Origin: Oerskovia jenensis
Lineage (GTDB): Bacteria > Actinomycetota > Actinomycetes > Actinomycetales > Cellulomonadaceae
Length of the DNA stretch: 64,000 nt
Assembly (NCBI RefSeq): GCF_016907235.1
Contig: NZ_JAFBBO010000001.1
Location: forward strand, 2,852,001 to 2,916,000
Direction: 5' to 3'
The position numbers and the translations under genes are program-made. Of this stretch, positions 25,307 through 34,538 are shown one piece after another. Numbering within the stretch: the stretch's first letter is position 1; every line of letters starts with the position of its first letter. The notes below the pieces were generated by a model, which worked only from the letters and a program-made list of their open reading frames with translations, did no database searches and was not told where the DNA came from.

Positions 25307-26352
25307 GCGCGGACCCCCACCCGACGCGAGGCCGACCGGCCGGCGGCCCACGCCTCGAACCCGAGCAGGACGGCGCCCACGAGCGCGAACGGCCACACGA
25401 CCGGACGGTACGCCGTCACCAGGCGCCTGCCGTCGGCCGCGACCTGCTGGGCGTCGACCCCCGCGACGAGCTCGGCGGTCGGGCCGGTGGTCTCGCGGTG
25501 CGCGTACGGCACCCCGAGCTGGGTGGCGACCGCACGCAGGTTGTCCTCGTCGATCAGCGACAGCGCATCGGGCGACTCGGCCTCGTCGAGGGTCGCGCGC
25601 GACGGGTCCCGCAGGTACCCGGCCGTGGCCGGGTCCTCGCCCGGCATGTACTCCTTCATGCGACCCCCCTCCGAGGTGCCGTAGCCGAGGACGGCGCCGC
25701 CGTCGACGAGGGGCGCGAGGTCCTCGTACGAGCGGGGCTCGCCGTCGGCGGTCTGCTCGCCGTCGGACAGGAAGAACACCAGGCGCACGTTGGCCGGTCG
25801 GTCCGTCGCGGCACCCTGGAGCGCGGCGCCGAGCGCGTCGAGCGGCCGGTCCGTGAGCGACCCCTTGGAGTAGAGCGTGATCTCGCGCTGGAAGGTCTCG
25901 GCCCAGGACGTGATGGCCCGGGCGTCGGTCGTGAGCGGGACCTGGCGGCTCGCCTGGGAGTCGAACGAGATGATCGAGTAGCGGGCGCCCGGGATGTCCG
26001 CCGTGAGGCTCGCGATGTCGTGGCGCACGCCGTCGAGGCGCTCGTTGGTGCCGTCGAAGTCCTCGGCCGCCATGGACCCCGTGCGGTCGACCACGAAGAA
26101 CATGTCCACGTTCGCGACCGACGTGTCGCGGTCCGTCACGGGGACCGAGGGGCCGAGCCCGATCACGGCGAGCAGGGCGACGAGCGCGGTCCGGCGGGCC
26201 CACGCACCACGGGGTCCCGCGACCCGGCCCTGCCCGACGGGACCGCGTGCCGCGGCACGGAGAGCGACGGCGAGCTGCCACCCGGCGAGACCGAGCAGCG
26301 GGACGAACACGACGGCCCACGCCCACAGGGGCACCAACGGCTGGAAGGTCAT
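25303..26352 (-). CDS. VWA-domain membrane protein (BatB-like)
   Basis: A 349-residue protein with a hydrophobic helix near residues 8-30, another near 55-68, a von Willebrand A domain from about 80 to 280 and a C-terminal transmembrane helix near 320-336. The metal-ion-dependent adhesion site is visible as VVDRTGSM (DxTGS rather than the usual DxSGS), a Thr in SLTDRP, and LSDGEQT. This is the layout of Bat/aerotolerance VWA proteins encoded with MoxR. It overlaps both neighbours by 4 bp. It may act with the MoxR ATPase as a chaperone or metal-dependent scaffold at the membrane; the target is unknown. Confidence 0.78.
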   Translation of the reverse strand: MTFQPLVPLWAWAVVFVPLLGLAGWQLAVALRAAARGPVGQGRVAGPRGAWARRTALVALLAVIGLGPSVPVTDRDTSVANVDMFFVVDRTGSMAAEDFDGTNERLDGVRHDIASLTADIPGARYSIISFDSQASRQVPLTTDARAITSWAETFQREITLYSKGSLTDRPLDALGAALQGAATDRPANVRLVFFLSDGEQTADGEPRSYEDLAPLVDGGAVLGYGTSEGGRMKEYMPGEDPATAGYLRDPSRATLDEAESPDALSLIDEDNLRAVATQLGVPYAHRETTGPTAELVAGVDAQQVAADGRRLVTAYRPVVWPFALVGAVLLGFEAWAAGRSASRRVGVRA

Positions 26353-27419
26353 TCGCGCAGCCTCCAGGCGACGACGACGAGCAGGGCGGTACCGGCGGTC
26401 GCCACGAGGAACCAGGTCGTGGGCAGGTCGGTCACGACGACCTCGGGGCTCGCGTCGAGCTCGACGGCCTGCTGCGCGACCACGTCCTCGACCATGCCCT
26501 CGACGGCCTGCGGGTCGCCCGCGAGGAAGTACAGCCCGCCACCGTCCTGGACGACCTCGCGGTACTGCGTCTCCTCGGGGGTGCCCTCGTAGAGCTCGGA
26601 GCCGCCGTAGATCCCGTGCAGGGTGATGTCGCGCGAGGTGACGAGCGCTGCGGCCTCCTCGAGCGTGTAGATGGGCTCGCCCGCGACGTAGTTGTCGGTC
26701 GCGAGGATGATCGAGCGCGACCGGTCCGTGGTCTCCTCGTCGAACTGGAGCGCGCAGTTCGCCAGCCCGTCGCCGATCAGGCTCGCCGCGGACTCGTTCG
26801 CCAGGGTCCCCGCGGTGTAGGTGAGGAACTCCAGGACGTCCTTCCGGTCACGCTCGCTGCTGAAGTCGAGCGTGCTGGGGTCCTTGTCGAACGCCGCGAC
26901 CCCCGCAGCGAGCTCCTCCTGGACCAGCGTGTAGTCGTCGGTCAGAGGGAACACGGTCCGCGACGTCGAGTTGAAGATCGACAGCGCGATGCGCTCGCCC
27001 TCGAAGTTGTCGACGAGCTCCGAGTAGACCTTGAGGATCTCGCCGTCGTAGGCCGTCATGGAGCCGGACACGTCGAGGCACAGCACGATGTCGCGGGTCC
27101 CCATGCGGTCCACGACCAGGTCCGTCTCGACCGGACGAGCGGCCACCGCGCCGACGCCCACGAGCGCGACGAGCAGGCCTCCGAGCCCCGCGACCTGGAG
27201 CGTCCGGTAGCGGCGCACCCACGCCGCGAACGCGGGGACCTGCGCGAGGTACGCCGAGTTCGCGACCCACGTGACGTCGTCGGACCGCGCCTTCTCCGCC
27301 CGTGCCCGACGGCGGCGCGCGAGCCACCATGCCGACGCGCCCGCGGCCAGCACCAGGACCACGACCGCGGCGAGCAGCCACGGCCACAGGATCGAGGCGC
27401 CCTGGGGCCCGGGCGTCAC
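26349..27419 (-). CDS. VWA-domain membrane protein (BatA-like)
   Basis: A 356-residue protein with an N-terminal membrane helix near 10-32, a basic stretch (RRRRARAEK), a second helix near 74-92, a VWA domain from about 108 to 310 with an intact MIDAS start (CLDVSGSM), and a final helix near 335-350. It differs from its neighbour by having the canonical DxSGS. The GTG ending at 27419 overlaps the upstream stop as GTGA, so translation is coupled; no ATG lies near the natural N-terminus. Confidence 0.78.
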   Translation of the reverse strand: MTPGPQGASILWPWLLAAVVVLVLAAGASAWWLARRRRARAEKARSDDVTWVANSAYLAQVPAFAAWVRRYRTLQVAGLGGLLVALVGVGAVAARPVETDLVVDRMGTRDIVLCLDVSGSMTAYDGEILKVYSELVDNFEGERIALSIFNSTSRTVFPLTDDYTLVQEELAAGVAAFDKDPSTLDFSSERDRKDVLEFLTYTAGTLANESAASLIGDGLANCALQFDEETTDRSRSIILATDNYVAGEPIYTLEEAAALVTSRDITLHGIYGGSELYEGTPEETQYREVVQDGGGLYFLAGDPQAVEGMVEDVVAQQAVELDASPEVVVTDLPTTWFLVATAGTALLVVVAWRLRE

Positions 27420-27934
27420 CACGTCCTCACCACCGAACGAGCGCGGTCGATCGACTCCCGACCGTCGGGCGAGCCACCCTGCTCCGGCGGCGTGGGCAGG
27501 TCGAGGGCCTCGTCCTCCGCGAACGACGGGTGGTAGTACCGCGCGATGAGGCGGGTCAGGTGCGCCGTGCCCGTCATGCTCTCGATCTCCGAGAGCGTCA
27601 GCACCGAGGCGTCCACGCCCAGGCGGCCCGAGGCGAAGCCGCGGACCTCCTTCGACAGCGCCAGGTGCAGCCCACGCTCGTCGAGCCCGCCCGCGAGATA
27701 GGCCGCCTCGACCGCGTCCAGGTGCGCCTCGAACTCGGCCCGCAGGCCCGCGTACGGGTCGGGCGTGCCCGGGGCCCAGGGCCCCGGGAACCGCGCGGCC
27801 TTCTCCTGCGCCGACGCGCGCGTGGACAGGAACGCGAACACGACCCAACCGACGACGAGCAGCAGCAGGGCCACCCCCAGGGCCGCCCACCAGCCGCTGT
27901 AGAGGACCGGGGCGTAGAGCTCATCGTCCGGCAC
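27416..27934 (-). CDS. Hypothetical single-TM protein of the MoxR operon
   Basis: A 172-residue protein with one N-terminal transmembrane helix (LYSGWWAALGVALLLLVVGW region, residues 11-33) and a cytosolic helical part (FEAHLDAVEAAYLAGGLDERGLHLALSKEVRGFAS). Its position between the DUF58 and VWA genes is where other MoxR operons carry DUF4381-like proteins, but I cannot see enough similarity to name it. It overlaps the DUF58 gene stop by 14 bp and the VWA gene by 4 bp, so it is translated as part of the unit. Confidence 0.65.
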   Translation of the reverse strand: MPDDELYAPVLYSGWWAALGVALLLLVVGWVVFAFLSTRASAQEKAARFPGPWAPGTPDPYAGLRAEFEAHLDAVEAAYLAGGLDERGLHLALSKEVRGFASGRLGVDASVLTLSEIESMTGTAHLTRLIARYYHPSFAEDEALDLPTPPEQGGSPDGRESIDRARSVVRTW

Positions 27935-28829
27935 GCTTGGCCCTCCCCAGCAGCTCGACGAAACGGGGCACGACGTCGCCGGTCCCGGTCACGCTCACGG
28001 CCTCCACCTGGAGGGTGCGCAACAGGTCCACGACCGCCCCGCGCCGGGAGCGCGCCGCCTGCGCAGCCCCTGCGGCGATGTCCGCACGACCCCGCAGGAA
28101 CGGCGGCAGGTCGAGCGTGCCGTCGACGTCGGCGACCTGGCCCGTCGTCCGCGCCGAGGGGTCGGCGGGCGCACCGACCGGCGACAGGTCCGCGACCGCG
28201 ACGACCATGACCTCGTGGCGCACGCGCAGGCGCCGCAGCAGGCGCTCGTGCTCGGGACCCGGTCGGGCCTCGTCCGTCAGGACGACCATGAGCGAGCGGC
28301 GGCGGAAGGCGTTGAGAGCCCGGTCGAGCGCGCGGTTCAGGTCGCTCGGCGGCGCGTCGACCCGGAGCTGCTTCTCGACCGTACGGAGCAGGAGCTCGAG
28401 GTCCTGCGTGCTGGCCCGGGGCGGAAGCTGGACGATGCGCTCCGCGTCGCCCGCGACGAGCGCGACCCGGTCCCCGCGGTCGCGCGCCAGGTAGGCCACG
28501 AGCGCGCAGCAGAAGCTCACGACGTCGGCCTTGGGCTCGCCGCTCGCGGCCGTGGCCCCCATGTTGCGGCCAGTGTCCACGACGAGGACCAGGTTGACGT
28601 TGGACTCGCGCACGAATCGGCGTACCACGGGGATGCCCGCGCGGGCGCTCGACTTCCAGTCGATGTCCCCCACGTCCTCACCCGGCGCGTACAGGTGGAG
28701 GTCGTCGAAGTCCTGCCCGTGTCCCTTGAGGATCGAGCGGTGCCGCCCCTCGAGCAGCCCCGAGGCCCGCCGGGCCAGCGGGAGCTCGAGCCTGGCCCGC
28801 ACCTGGGCCAGTCGCGACACGTCTGTCAT
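27921..28829 (-). CDS. DUF58 domain protein
   Basis: A 302-residue soluble protein of the DUF58 family. Hallmarks are GRHRSILKGHGQDFDDLHLYAPGEDVGDIDWKSSAR-type N-terminal motif near residues 27-64 and RRFVRESNVNLVLVVDTGRNMG near 70-92, the start of a VWA-like fold with DTGRN in place of a full MIDAS. It follows moxR by 10 bp. In MoxR operons the DUF58 protein is a cytosolic or membrane-edge partner of the ATPase. ATG ending at 28829; no strong ribosome site, so coupling to moxR is likely. Confidence 0.85.
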   Translation of the reverse strand: MTDVSRLAQVRARLELPLARRASGLLEGRHRSILKGHGQDFDDLHLYAPGEDVGDIDWKSSARAGIPVVRRFVRESNVNLVLVVDTGRNMGATAASGEPKADVVSFCCALVAYLARDRGDRVALVAGDAERIVQLPPRASTQDLELLLRTVEKQLRVDAPPSDLNRALDRALNAFRRRSLMVVLTDEARPGPEHERLLRRLRVRHEVMVVAVADLSPVGAPADPSARTTGQVADVDGTLDLPPFLRGRADIAAGAAQAARSRRGAVVDLLRTLQVEAVSVTGTGDVVPRFVELLGRAKRAGR

Positions 28830-28839
28830 GGACCGCGCC

Positions 28840-29838
28840 CTACGGGGTCGGGACCGCGTCGAACACAGCGTCGATGAGCTGCTCGGGCTGCACGTTCGTG
28901 GCGAGCGCGTCGAACGTGCGCACCAGGCGGTGGCGCAGGACCGAGTAGCGGACCGCCTTGATGTCGTCCGGGACGACGTACGCACGGCCGGCCTGGATCG
29001 CGAGGGCCTGGCCCACGCGCATGAGCGCGATCCCGCCGCGCGGGCTCGCGCCGACGCGCACGTGCTGGTCGAGCCCGGGGACGGGCCGCGGGCCCGACAG
29101 CCGTGTCGTGTTGATGAGGTCGACGATGTACCGCTTGATCGACTCGTCCACGTACACGTCGTCGACCAGGCGCTGGAGGAAGACCACGTCGTCGATGCTG
29201 ATCGGCTCGGCCGTGATGGGTGCCGTCATGCGGCCCGTCGAGATGCGGTCGAGGATCTCGAGCTCCTGCGCCGGGGCCGGGTACGTCAGCACCTCCTTCA
29301 TGAGGAAGCGGTCCATCTGGGCCTCGGGCAGCACGTACGTGCCCTCCTCCTCGATGGGGTTCTGCGTCGCGAGGACCATGAAGGGCGAGGGCAGCGGGAA
29401 GTTCTCGCCGCTGATCGACGTCTGCTTCTCCTGCATGGCCTCGAGCATCGCCGACTGCGTCTTGGCGCTCGACCGGTTGATCTCGTCGAGCAGGACCAGG
29501 TTCGCGTGCACGGGACCGAGCTGCGTCGTGAAGGACCCGGTCGCGTAGTTGTAGATCTGCGTGCCCACGATGTCGTTCGGCATGAGGTCCGGCGTGCACT
29601 GGATGCGGCGGAACGAGCCGTTGATCGCGGCGGCCAGCGTCTGTGCGGCCGTGGTCTTGGCGAGGCCGGGGACCGACTCCAGCAGGATGTGGCCACCCGC
29701 GAGGAGCGAGCTGATCAGGGCCGTGCGCAGGGCCTCCTGCCCGACCACGCGCTGGTCGAACACCTGCTCGACCCGCTTGAGCAGGTGACCCGCGCGGTCC
29801 AGGTCCGTCGTGGAGATGCTGCCGTGACCTGTGGCCAT
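28840..29838 (-). CDS. moxR: MoxR-family AAA+ ATPase
   Basis: A 332-residue AAA+ protein. Walker A is read in LLESVPGLAKTT near residue 53, Walker B in LVLLDEINR near 115, sensor 1 in LATQNPIEEEGTY near 157, and sensor 2/arginine region in VGASPRGGIAL near 266. It powers assembly or maturation of client proteins with the DUF58 and VWA proteins encoded downstream. First gene of the minus-strand operon reaching to 24251. AAGGAC lies upstream of the ATG ending at 29838. Confidence 0.9.
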   Translation of the reverse strand: MATGHGSISTTDLDRAGHLLKRVEQVFDQRVVGQEALRTALISSLLAGGHILLESVPGLAKTTAAQTLAAAINGSFRRIQCTPDLMPNDIVGTQIYNYATGSFTTQLGPVHANLVLLDEINRSSAKTQSAMLEAMQEKQTSISGENFPLPSPFMVLATQNPIEEEGTYVLPEAQMDRFLMKEVLTYPAPAQELEILDRISTGRMTAPITAEPISIDDVVFLQRLVDDVYVDESIKRYIVDLINTTRLSGPRPVPGLDQHVRVGASPRGGIALMRVGQALAIQAGRAYVVPDDIKAVRYSVLRHRLVRTFDALATNVQPEQLIDAVFDAVPTP

Positions 29839-30001
29839 GGTGAGGTCCTTCGCGTGTGCTCGGGTCGTGCCGGGGATCTGGGCACGGCCGTCCCTCACGA
29901 GGGGGACGCCGTGCGAACCCGGCCCAGTATGCCAGCGGTGCCTCGGAGCGCCGCGTCTCATCCACAGGCGAGGCATGGGGAGAACTCCCCCCGGCAGGCC
30001 G

Positions 30002-30050
30002 CCCGACGGCGGAGCGCGCCCAGGCGGGCGAGGCGCGCTCCGCCGTCGGG
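30002..30050. repeat. Perfect 19-bp inverted repeat in the moxR / ctaG divergent gap
   Basis: CCCGACGGCGGAGCGCGCC and its exact complement flank an 11-base loop. It lies in the 339-bp gap between divergent genes, where no terminator is expected. The gap otherwise holds a smaller GGGGAG-AA-CTCCCC palindrome at 29977-29990 and the likely moxR -10 (CATACT near 29930). Confidence 0.7.
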
Positions 30051-30177
30051 GTGGCAGGGGACCTGCCGTCACGCCGGGCCGGGGGCGGGTCCGGGCGTGG
30101 CGGCGACGACTCCTCGACAGGAGACGGCGGCACGAGGGGAATACCGCGATGCACCCCATCCCGCCTACCCTGGTCGG

Positions 30178-32415
30178 GTGACCGCCACCGCCCCCCGCAG
30201 CACCCCCGGAACCGCGCCCGACCGCGTCGCGCAGCCCGCCACCCGGGATGCCGACCTCGCCCCGCGCAACCCCTGGTGGCTCGTCCTCGCGGGGCCCGCG
30301 GCCGTCGTCGTCGCGATCCTCTCGGTCGTCGCCGCGGGCGCCTTCTCCGGGGCGTTCCAGGCCCTCGCAGGGTTCGCCGACCCGGGAACGGCCGCGCGGT
30401 GGGGACTGCCGATCTCGACGACCCTGACCGAGCTCGCGATCGCCCTGACCATCGGCTCGCTCGTCCTCGCGGCCTGCGTGCTGCCCGCCGGACCGCCGCT
30501 GCGCAAGGCGCTCGGGGTCGCCGGCGCCGCCGCGGCCGTGTGGGCCGTGCTCACCGTCGTCCAGACGATCCTGCGCTACTCGGTCCTGTCGAGCATGCCC
30601 GTCACGAGCGTGGGCTTCGGCGACCAGCTCGCGGCGTTCGTCACCCAGATCTCGCTGGGCCGCAGCCTCCTCGGCGTGATCGTCGTCGCGGCGCTGACCT
30701 CGGCGTGCGCGTTCGCGGTCCGCACCGCGACCGGTGCCCTGTGGACGGCCCTGCTCGCGATCTCGGCCCTCGCGTTCCAGGCCAACACGGGCCACACCGC
30801 GGGCGCCGCGAGCCACGAGCTCGCGATCTCCTCGATGTTCCTCCACCTCGGCGGGGCGGCCCTGTGGATCGGGGGGCTCGGGGTGCTCGCGATCGTGCGG
30901 CTGCGCGGCGGCCTCGACCGCACGGCCTTCGCGTCCTCGGTCTCGCGCTACTCCTCGATCGCGGGGTGGTCGTTCGTCGCCGTCGCCGTCTCGGGCGTCG
31001 CGAACGCCTGGATCCGCCTCGGCGGCGTCGCCGGGCTGAGCACCGACTACGGCGTGCTCATCCTCACCAAGGTCGGCCTCATCGTGGTGCTCGGCGCGAT
31101 CGGGTTCGCGCACCGTGAGCTCGTCGTGCGCCGGCTCCAGGGCGTGGGCGGTCCCGCCCGCGGCCCGCGCACGACCAGCACGTCCGCCGGGACGGCCACC
31201 GCGACGGGCGAGCAGGGAGCGGCGGCGGGCTCCGCCGTCGGGCCGGGGAAGAACGCCGGCCCGGGGGCCACCGGTCAGCGCGGCCCGGCCGCCGCCGGGA
31301 AGGGTCGACCGCAGGCCGCGGCCGAGAAGGCCGCGACCTGGCTGTTCTGGCGGCTCGTCGCGGTCGAGCTGCTCGTCATGGGTGCGGTGTCGGGCGTGGC
31401 CGTCGCGCTCGGTTCCACCGCACCCCCCGTACCGGACGAGCCCATCGCGCTGCCGACGCCCGCCGAGCTCGTGACCGGTCACCCGCTGCCTCCCGAGCCG
31501 GACCTCGGACGCTGGTTCACCGAGTGGCGCTGGGACCTGCTGCCCGCGTTCGCGTGCGTCGCGGCCCTCGTCGTGTACCTGCGCTGGGTGCGCCGGCTCG
31601 CGAAGCGGGGCGACAGGTGGCCGATCGGGCGGACGATCTCGTGGACGCTCGGCATCGTCGTCCTGTTCTGGGTCACCAACGGTGGGCCCGCGGTCTACGG
31701 GCACGTGCTGTTCAGCGCGCACATGGTCCAGCACATGGTGCTCGCGATGGTCGTGCCCATCTTCCTGGTGCTCGCCGCGCCCGTGACCCTGCTGCTGCGG
31801 GCCGTGCCCGTGCGCAAGGACGGCTCGCGCGGCCCCCGCGAGTGGGTGCTCGCGCTCGTCACGTCGAGGTGGGGGCAGTTCTTCGCCAACCCGATCGTCG
31901 CGGCGATCAACTTCGCCGGGTCGATGATCGTCTTCTACTACACGCCCGCGTTCGAGCTCGCGATGACGACGTACGTCGGGCACCTCGCGATGATCCTGCA
32001 CTTCACGCTCGCCGGGTACCTGTTCGCGAACGCCCTCGTCGGGATCGACCCCGGACCGCAGCGGCCCGGCTGGCCCCAACGGCTGCTGCTCCTGCTCGTG
32101 ACCATGGCGTTCCACGCGTTCTTCGGGGTGTCGCTCACGACCGGGACGCAGCTCCTCGTGCCCGAGTGGTTCGGGCTCATGGGCCACGACTGGGGGATCA
32201 CCGCGATCGCCGACCAGCAGCGCGGTGGCGGCGTCGCGTGGGGCATCGGGGAGCTGCCGACGCTGTCGCTCGCGATCGTCGTCGCGGTCATGTGGGCGAA
32301 GTCCGACGAGAAGGACGCCAGGCGCCGCGACCGCCGGGTCGACAAGGACGGCGACGTCGAGATGGACGAGTACAACCAGATGCTCGCGAAGATGGCGGAG
32401 CAGGACAAGGACTGA
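30178..32415 (+). CDS. CopD-CtaG fusion membrane protein (copper / cytochrome oxidase assembly)
   Basis: A 745-residue polytopic membrane protein. Residues about 30-320 hold eight or so helices with CopD-like features (GHTAGAASHELAISSMFLHLGGAALWIGGL; VSGVANAWIRLGG). A Gly/Ala/Thr-rich loop of about 60 residues follows. Residues about 440-720 match the CtaG / DUF1404-type cytochrome c oxidase assembly family (FSAHMVQHMVLAMVVPIFLVLAAPVTLLLR; HFTLAGYLFANALVGIDP; MAFHAFFGVSL). Fused CopD-CtaG proteins are common in actinobacteria and are linked to copper delivery. GTG start; TACCCT seven bases upstream suggests a leaderless transcript. The C-terminal 45 residues are charged. Confidence 0.85.
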   Translation: MTATAPRSTPGTAPDRVAQPATRDADLAPRNPWWLVLAGPAAVVVAILSVVAAGAFSGAFQALAGFADPGTAARWGLPISTTLTELAIALTIGSLVLAACVLPAGPPLRKALGVAGAAAAVWAVLTVVQTILRYSVLSSMPVTSVGFGDQLAAFVTQISLGRSLLGVIVVAALTSACAFAVRTATGALWTALLAISALAFQANTGHTAGAASHELAISSMFLHLGGAALWIGGLGVLAIVRLRGGLDRTAFASSVSRYSSIAGWSFVAVAVSGVANAWIRLGGVAGLSTDYGVLILTKVGLIVVLGAIGFAHRELVVRRLQGVGGPARGPRTTSTSAGTATATGEQGAAAGSAVGPGKNAGPGATGQRGPAAAGKGRPQAAAEKAATWLFWRLVAVELLVMGAVSGVAVALGSTAPPVPDEPIALPTPAELVTGHPLPPEPDLGRWFTEWRWDLLPAFACVAALVVYLRWVRRLAKRGDRWPIGRTISWTLGIVVLFWVTNGGPAVYGHVLFSAHMVQHMVLAMVVPIFLVLAAPVTLLLRAVPVRKDGSRGPREWVLALVTSRWGQFFANPIVAAINFAGSMIVFYYTPAFELAMTTYVGHLAMILHFTLAGYLFANALVGIDPGPQRPGWPQRLLLLLVTMAFHAFFGVSLTTGTQLLVPEWFGLMGHDWGITAIADQQRGGGVAWGIGELPTLSLAIVVAVMWAKSDEKDARRRDRRVDKDGDVEMDEYNQMLAKMAEQDKD

Positions 32416-32436
32416 GCTGGTGCCGTCCAGGTGCCG

Positions 32437-32487
32437 AGAACGGGGTTGAGGTCGTCATCCGCCGGATGACGACCTCAACCCCGTTCT
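32437..32487. repeat. PAL-B palindrome, copy 1 (after the CopD-CtaG gene)
   Basis: Perfect 24-bp arms beginning AGAACGGGGTTGAGGTCGTC around GCC. Position 20 bp after the stop suggests a terminator. Confidence 0.85.
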
Positions 32488-32603
32488 GGACCGCATGGTT
32501 TCCCGTTGTCGACGGTGTCCACAGGGACCCCAGCCACGAGGGTCGTCCCCAGGGCGTCGTCGGGCGGCGGCGGGTGGTCGGCGTCACCTGCTGGGATGCC
32601 CCG

Positions 32604-33608
32604 ATGCGCCACCTGTCGCGGGTACCCGAAGAGCTCCTCGTCGTCGCGCGCCGCCAGGAGGGACTGGTGTCGGCGGCGCAGTGCGACGAGCACGGACTGC
32701 GTTCGCACCGCCGTTCCCGGCTCGTCGAGCAACGGCGATGGACGCAGGTGACCCGTGGTGTCTACGACACCGACCCGGTGCCGCCGGACCGCCGGGAAGG
32801 GCCGGGGGTCCCGGACCATCGCCGTCGACGCGCCGCCTGGGCAGGTCTTCTCGCCTTCGGGCCGGACGCGATCGCCGTCGGCCCCTGCGCACTGGCACTG
32901 CTCGGCATCCAGGGGCTCCCGCTCCGGATCACCGCGCAGGCGGCGCTCCCCGGTGGGCGCGCGACGGGTTCACGGGACGGCATCCTGCTGAGGCAGTTCG
33001 ACGACGGGATGACCGTCACACGAGTCGGCGACCGGTACGTCGCCACGCCGGACTGGGCGCTCGCCCAGACCGTACCGGAGGTCGGTCGCCGCGCCGCGGT
33101 CGCCCTGATGGACAGTGCGCAGCACCGCGGCCTGCTCGACGTCCGTGGACTCGACCGTGCGCACGACATGGCGCGGGGCCGACGCGGGGTCGCCAGGACG
33201 CACTCGTGGTGGGAGCTCAGCGACCGGCGCGCCGAGTCCCCGCTCGAGACCTTCGCCCGGCTCGACTGTCTCGACGCCGGTGTCCCGCCCGACGATCTCC
33301 AGGTCGTGATCTCGGGCGACCAGGGTCAGTTCCTGGCCCGGGGCGACCTGGGTTGGCGCCTCCCGGACGAGAGCTGGCTGATCGCCGAGGTCGACGGGAC
33401 CGAGATTCACGGAGCACCCGAGGCGCTGTTCGCCGACCGGCGACGGCAGAACCTGCTCGTCGCGTCCCGAGGCGTCGCGCTGCTCCGCTTCACGGCCCGG
33501 GACCTTGCAGGTGTGGGACGAGTCGGAGCGGAGATCCGGAGCTTCCTAGGTCGAGCACGAGGTTCCGCGCGGCCGAGAACGGGATCGAGGCCGCCATCCC
33601 TCGGATAG
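32604..33608 (+). CDS. AbiEi-like N-terminal / DUF559-like C-terminal protein
   Basis: A 334-residue soluble protein. The N-terminal 60 residues (VARRQEGLVSAAQCDEHGLRS region, then RRWTQVTRGVYDTD) resemble the winged-helix antitoxin domain of AbiEi-type proteins. The C-terminal part has LIAEVDGTEIHG ... RQNLLVASRGVALLRFTARDL, resembling the DUF559 / restriction-like fold seen in a widespread actinobacterial family. No partner toxin gene is adjacent, so a toxin-antitoxin role is doubtful. The last 12 codons lie in the left arm of a PAL-B palindrome, which supplies the C-terminus. ATG at 32604 is the likely start; no clear ribosome site. Confidence 0.65.
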   Translation: MRHLSRVPEELLVVARRQEGLVSAAQCDEHGLRSHRRSRLVEQRRWTQVTRGVYDTDPVPPDRREGPGVPDHRRRRAAWAGLLAFGPDAIAVGPCALALLGIQGLPLRITAQAALPGGRATGSRDGILLRQFDDGMTVTRVGDRYVATPDWALAQTVPEVGRRAAVALMDSAQHRGLLDVRGLDRAHDMARGRRGVARTHSWWELSDRRAESPLETFARLDCLDAGVPPDDLQVVISGDQGQFLARGDLGWRLPDESWLIAEVDGTEIHGAPEALFADRRRQNLLVASRGVALLRFTARDLAGVGRVGAEIRSFLGRARGSARPRTGSRPPSLG

Positions 33609-33630
33609 CGACCTCAACCCCGTTCTCGGC
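33572..33630. repeat. PAL-B palindrome, copy 2 (overlaps a gene end)
   Basis: 59-bp palindrome, 24 of 28 arm positions pair, arms GCCGAGAACGGG... / ...CCCGTTCTCGGC. It covers the stop codon at 33606-33608 and lies between convergent genes. Confidence 0.88.
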
Positions 33631-33647
33631 ACCGACGGGCCGAGATC

Positions 33648-34538
33648 TCAGATCGCGATCCTTGCCCTTGCCCATGACGAGAAGCGGTCCACTACCCACA
33701 CCAGCACGAGGACCATGAGGATGTAGGTCAGCATCTCGTCGAACCGGAACAGCTTGATCGACTTGTTGATGAGGAACCCGATCCCGCCCGCGCCCACGAG
33801 CCCGAGCACGAGCGAGGACCGCACGTTGACGTCGAACCGGTAGAGCAGCAGCCCCAGGAACTGCGGCACGACCGCGGGCAGCACGGCGTGCGTGACGACC
33901 TGGGTGCGGCCCGCGCCGTTGGTGCGCAGCGCGTCGGCCGGCCCCGGGTCGATCTCCTCCATGGCCTCGGCCCAGAGCTTGCCCATGACGCCCGTGTTGT
34001 GGACGACGAGCGCGAGCACCCCCGCGAACGGTCCGAGCCCCACGGCGGTCACGAAGATCAGGGCGAACACGACGTCGGGCACGGCGCGGAAGAACGACAG
34101 GATCGCGCGCGACCCCTGGTACCAGACCGACCCCGGCGTGCTGCCCCGCGCGGCGAGCACCGCGAGCAGGAGCGAGAGCGGGATCGACAGCGTGGTCCCG
34201 AGCAGCCCGATCCACAGCGTCACGAGCGTGGCCTGCAGCCCGGGGGCCACGACGGTCGACCAGTCGAGGTCGGGCGGGAACGCCTCGCCGACGAACCGGG
34301 CCATGCCCTCCCAGCCGCCCACGAGCGCGCTGATCGAGAAGCCCGTGCCCTGCCAGGCGAGGACGTGCAGACCGAGCAGCACCGCGCCCGCGGTGACCCA
34401 GGTCGTGACCTGCCGGCCCGAGCGGTGGGCCGTGGGCACGACGACGTGCGCGAGCCTCTCGGGCGACGGCCCCTCGGCCCGGGCGGGGGAGCCGCCGCGC
34501 GGGGAGCGGGGCGAGCGGGTGGGGGCGGTGGCGGTCAT
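33648..34538 (-). CDS. phnE: Phosphonate ABC transporter, permease
   Basis: A 296-residue inner-membrane permease with about six helices. The family loop EIDPGPADALRTNGAGRTQVVTHAVLPAVVPQFL near 195-230 matches the EAA motif region of PhnE, and the end ...GFLINKSIKLFRFDEMLTYILMVLVLVWVVDRFSS is typical. A 45-residue polar N-terminus precedes helix 1. The ATG overlaps the phnC stop (ATGA). Last gene of the phn transport operon on this strand. Confidence 0.88.
   Translation of the reverse strand: MTATAPTRSPRSPRGGSPARAEGPSPERLAHVVVPTAHRSGRQVTTWVTAGAVLLGLHVLAWQGTGFSISALVGGWEGMARFVGEAFPPDLDWSTVVAPGLQATLVTLWIGLLGTTLSIPLSLLLAVLAARGSTPGSVWYQGSRAILSFFRAVPDVVFALIFVTAVGLGPFAGVLALVVHNTGVMGKLWAEAMEEIDPGPADALRTNGAGRTQVVTHAVLPAVVPQFLGLLLYRFDVNVRSSLVLGLVGAGGIGFLINKSIKLFRFDEMLTYILMVLVLVWVVDRFSSWARARIAI

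Noticed and set aside
32604-33608. Toxin-antitoxin system based on the AbiEi-like domain
   Set aside because: No AbiEii-type nucleotidyltransferase toxin gene is adjacent; neighbours are a palindrome and phnE.
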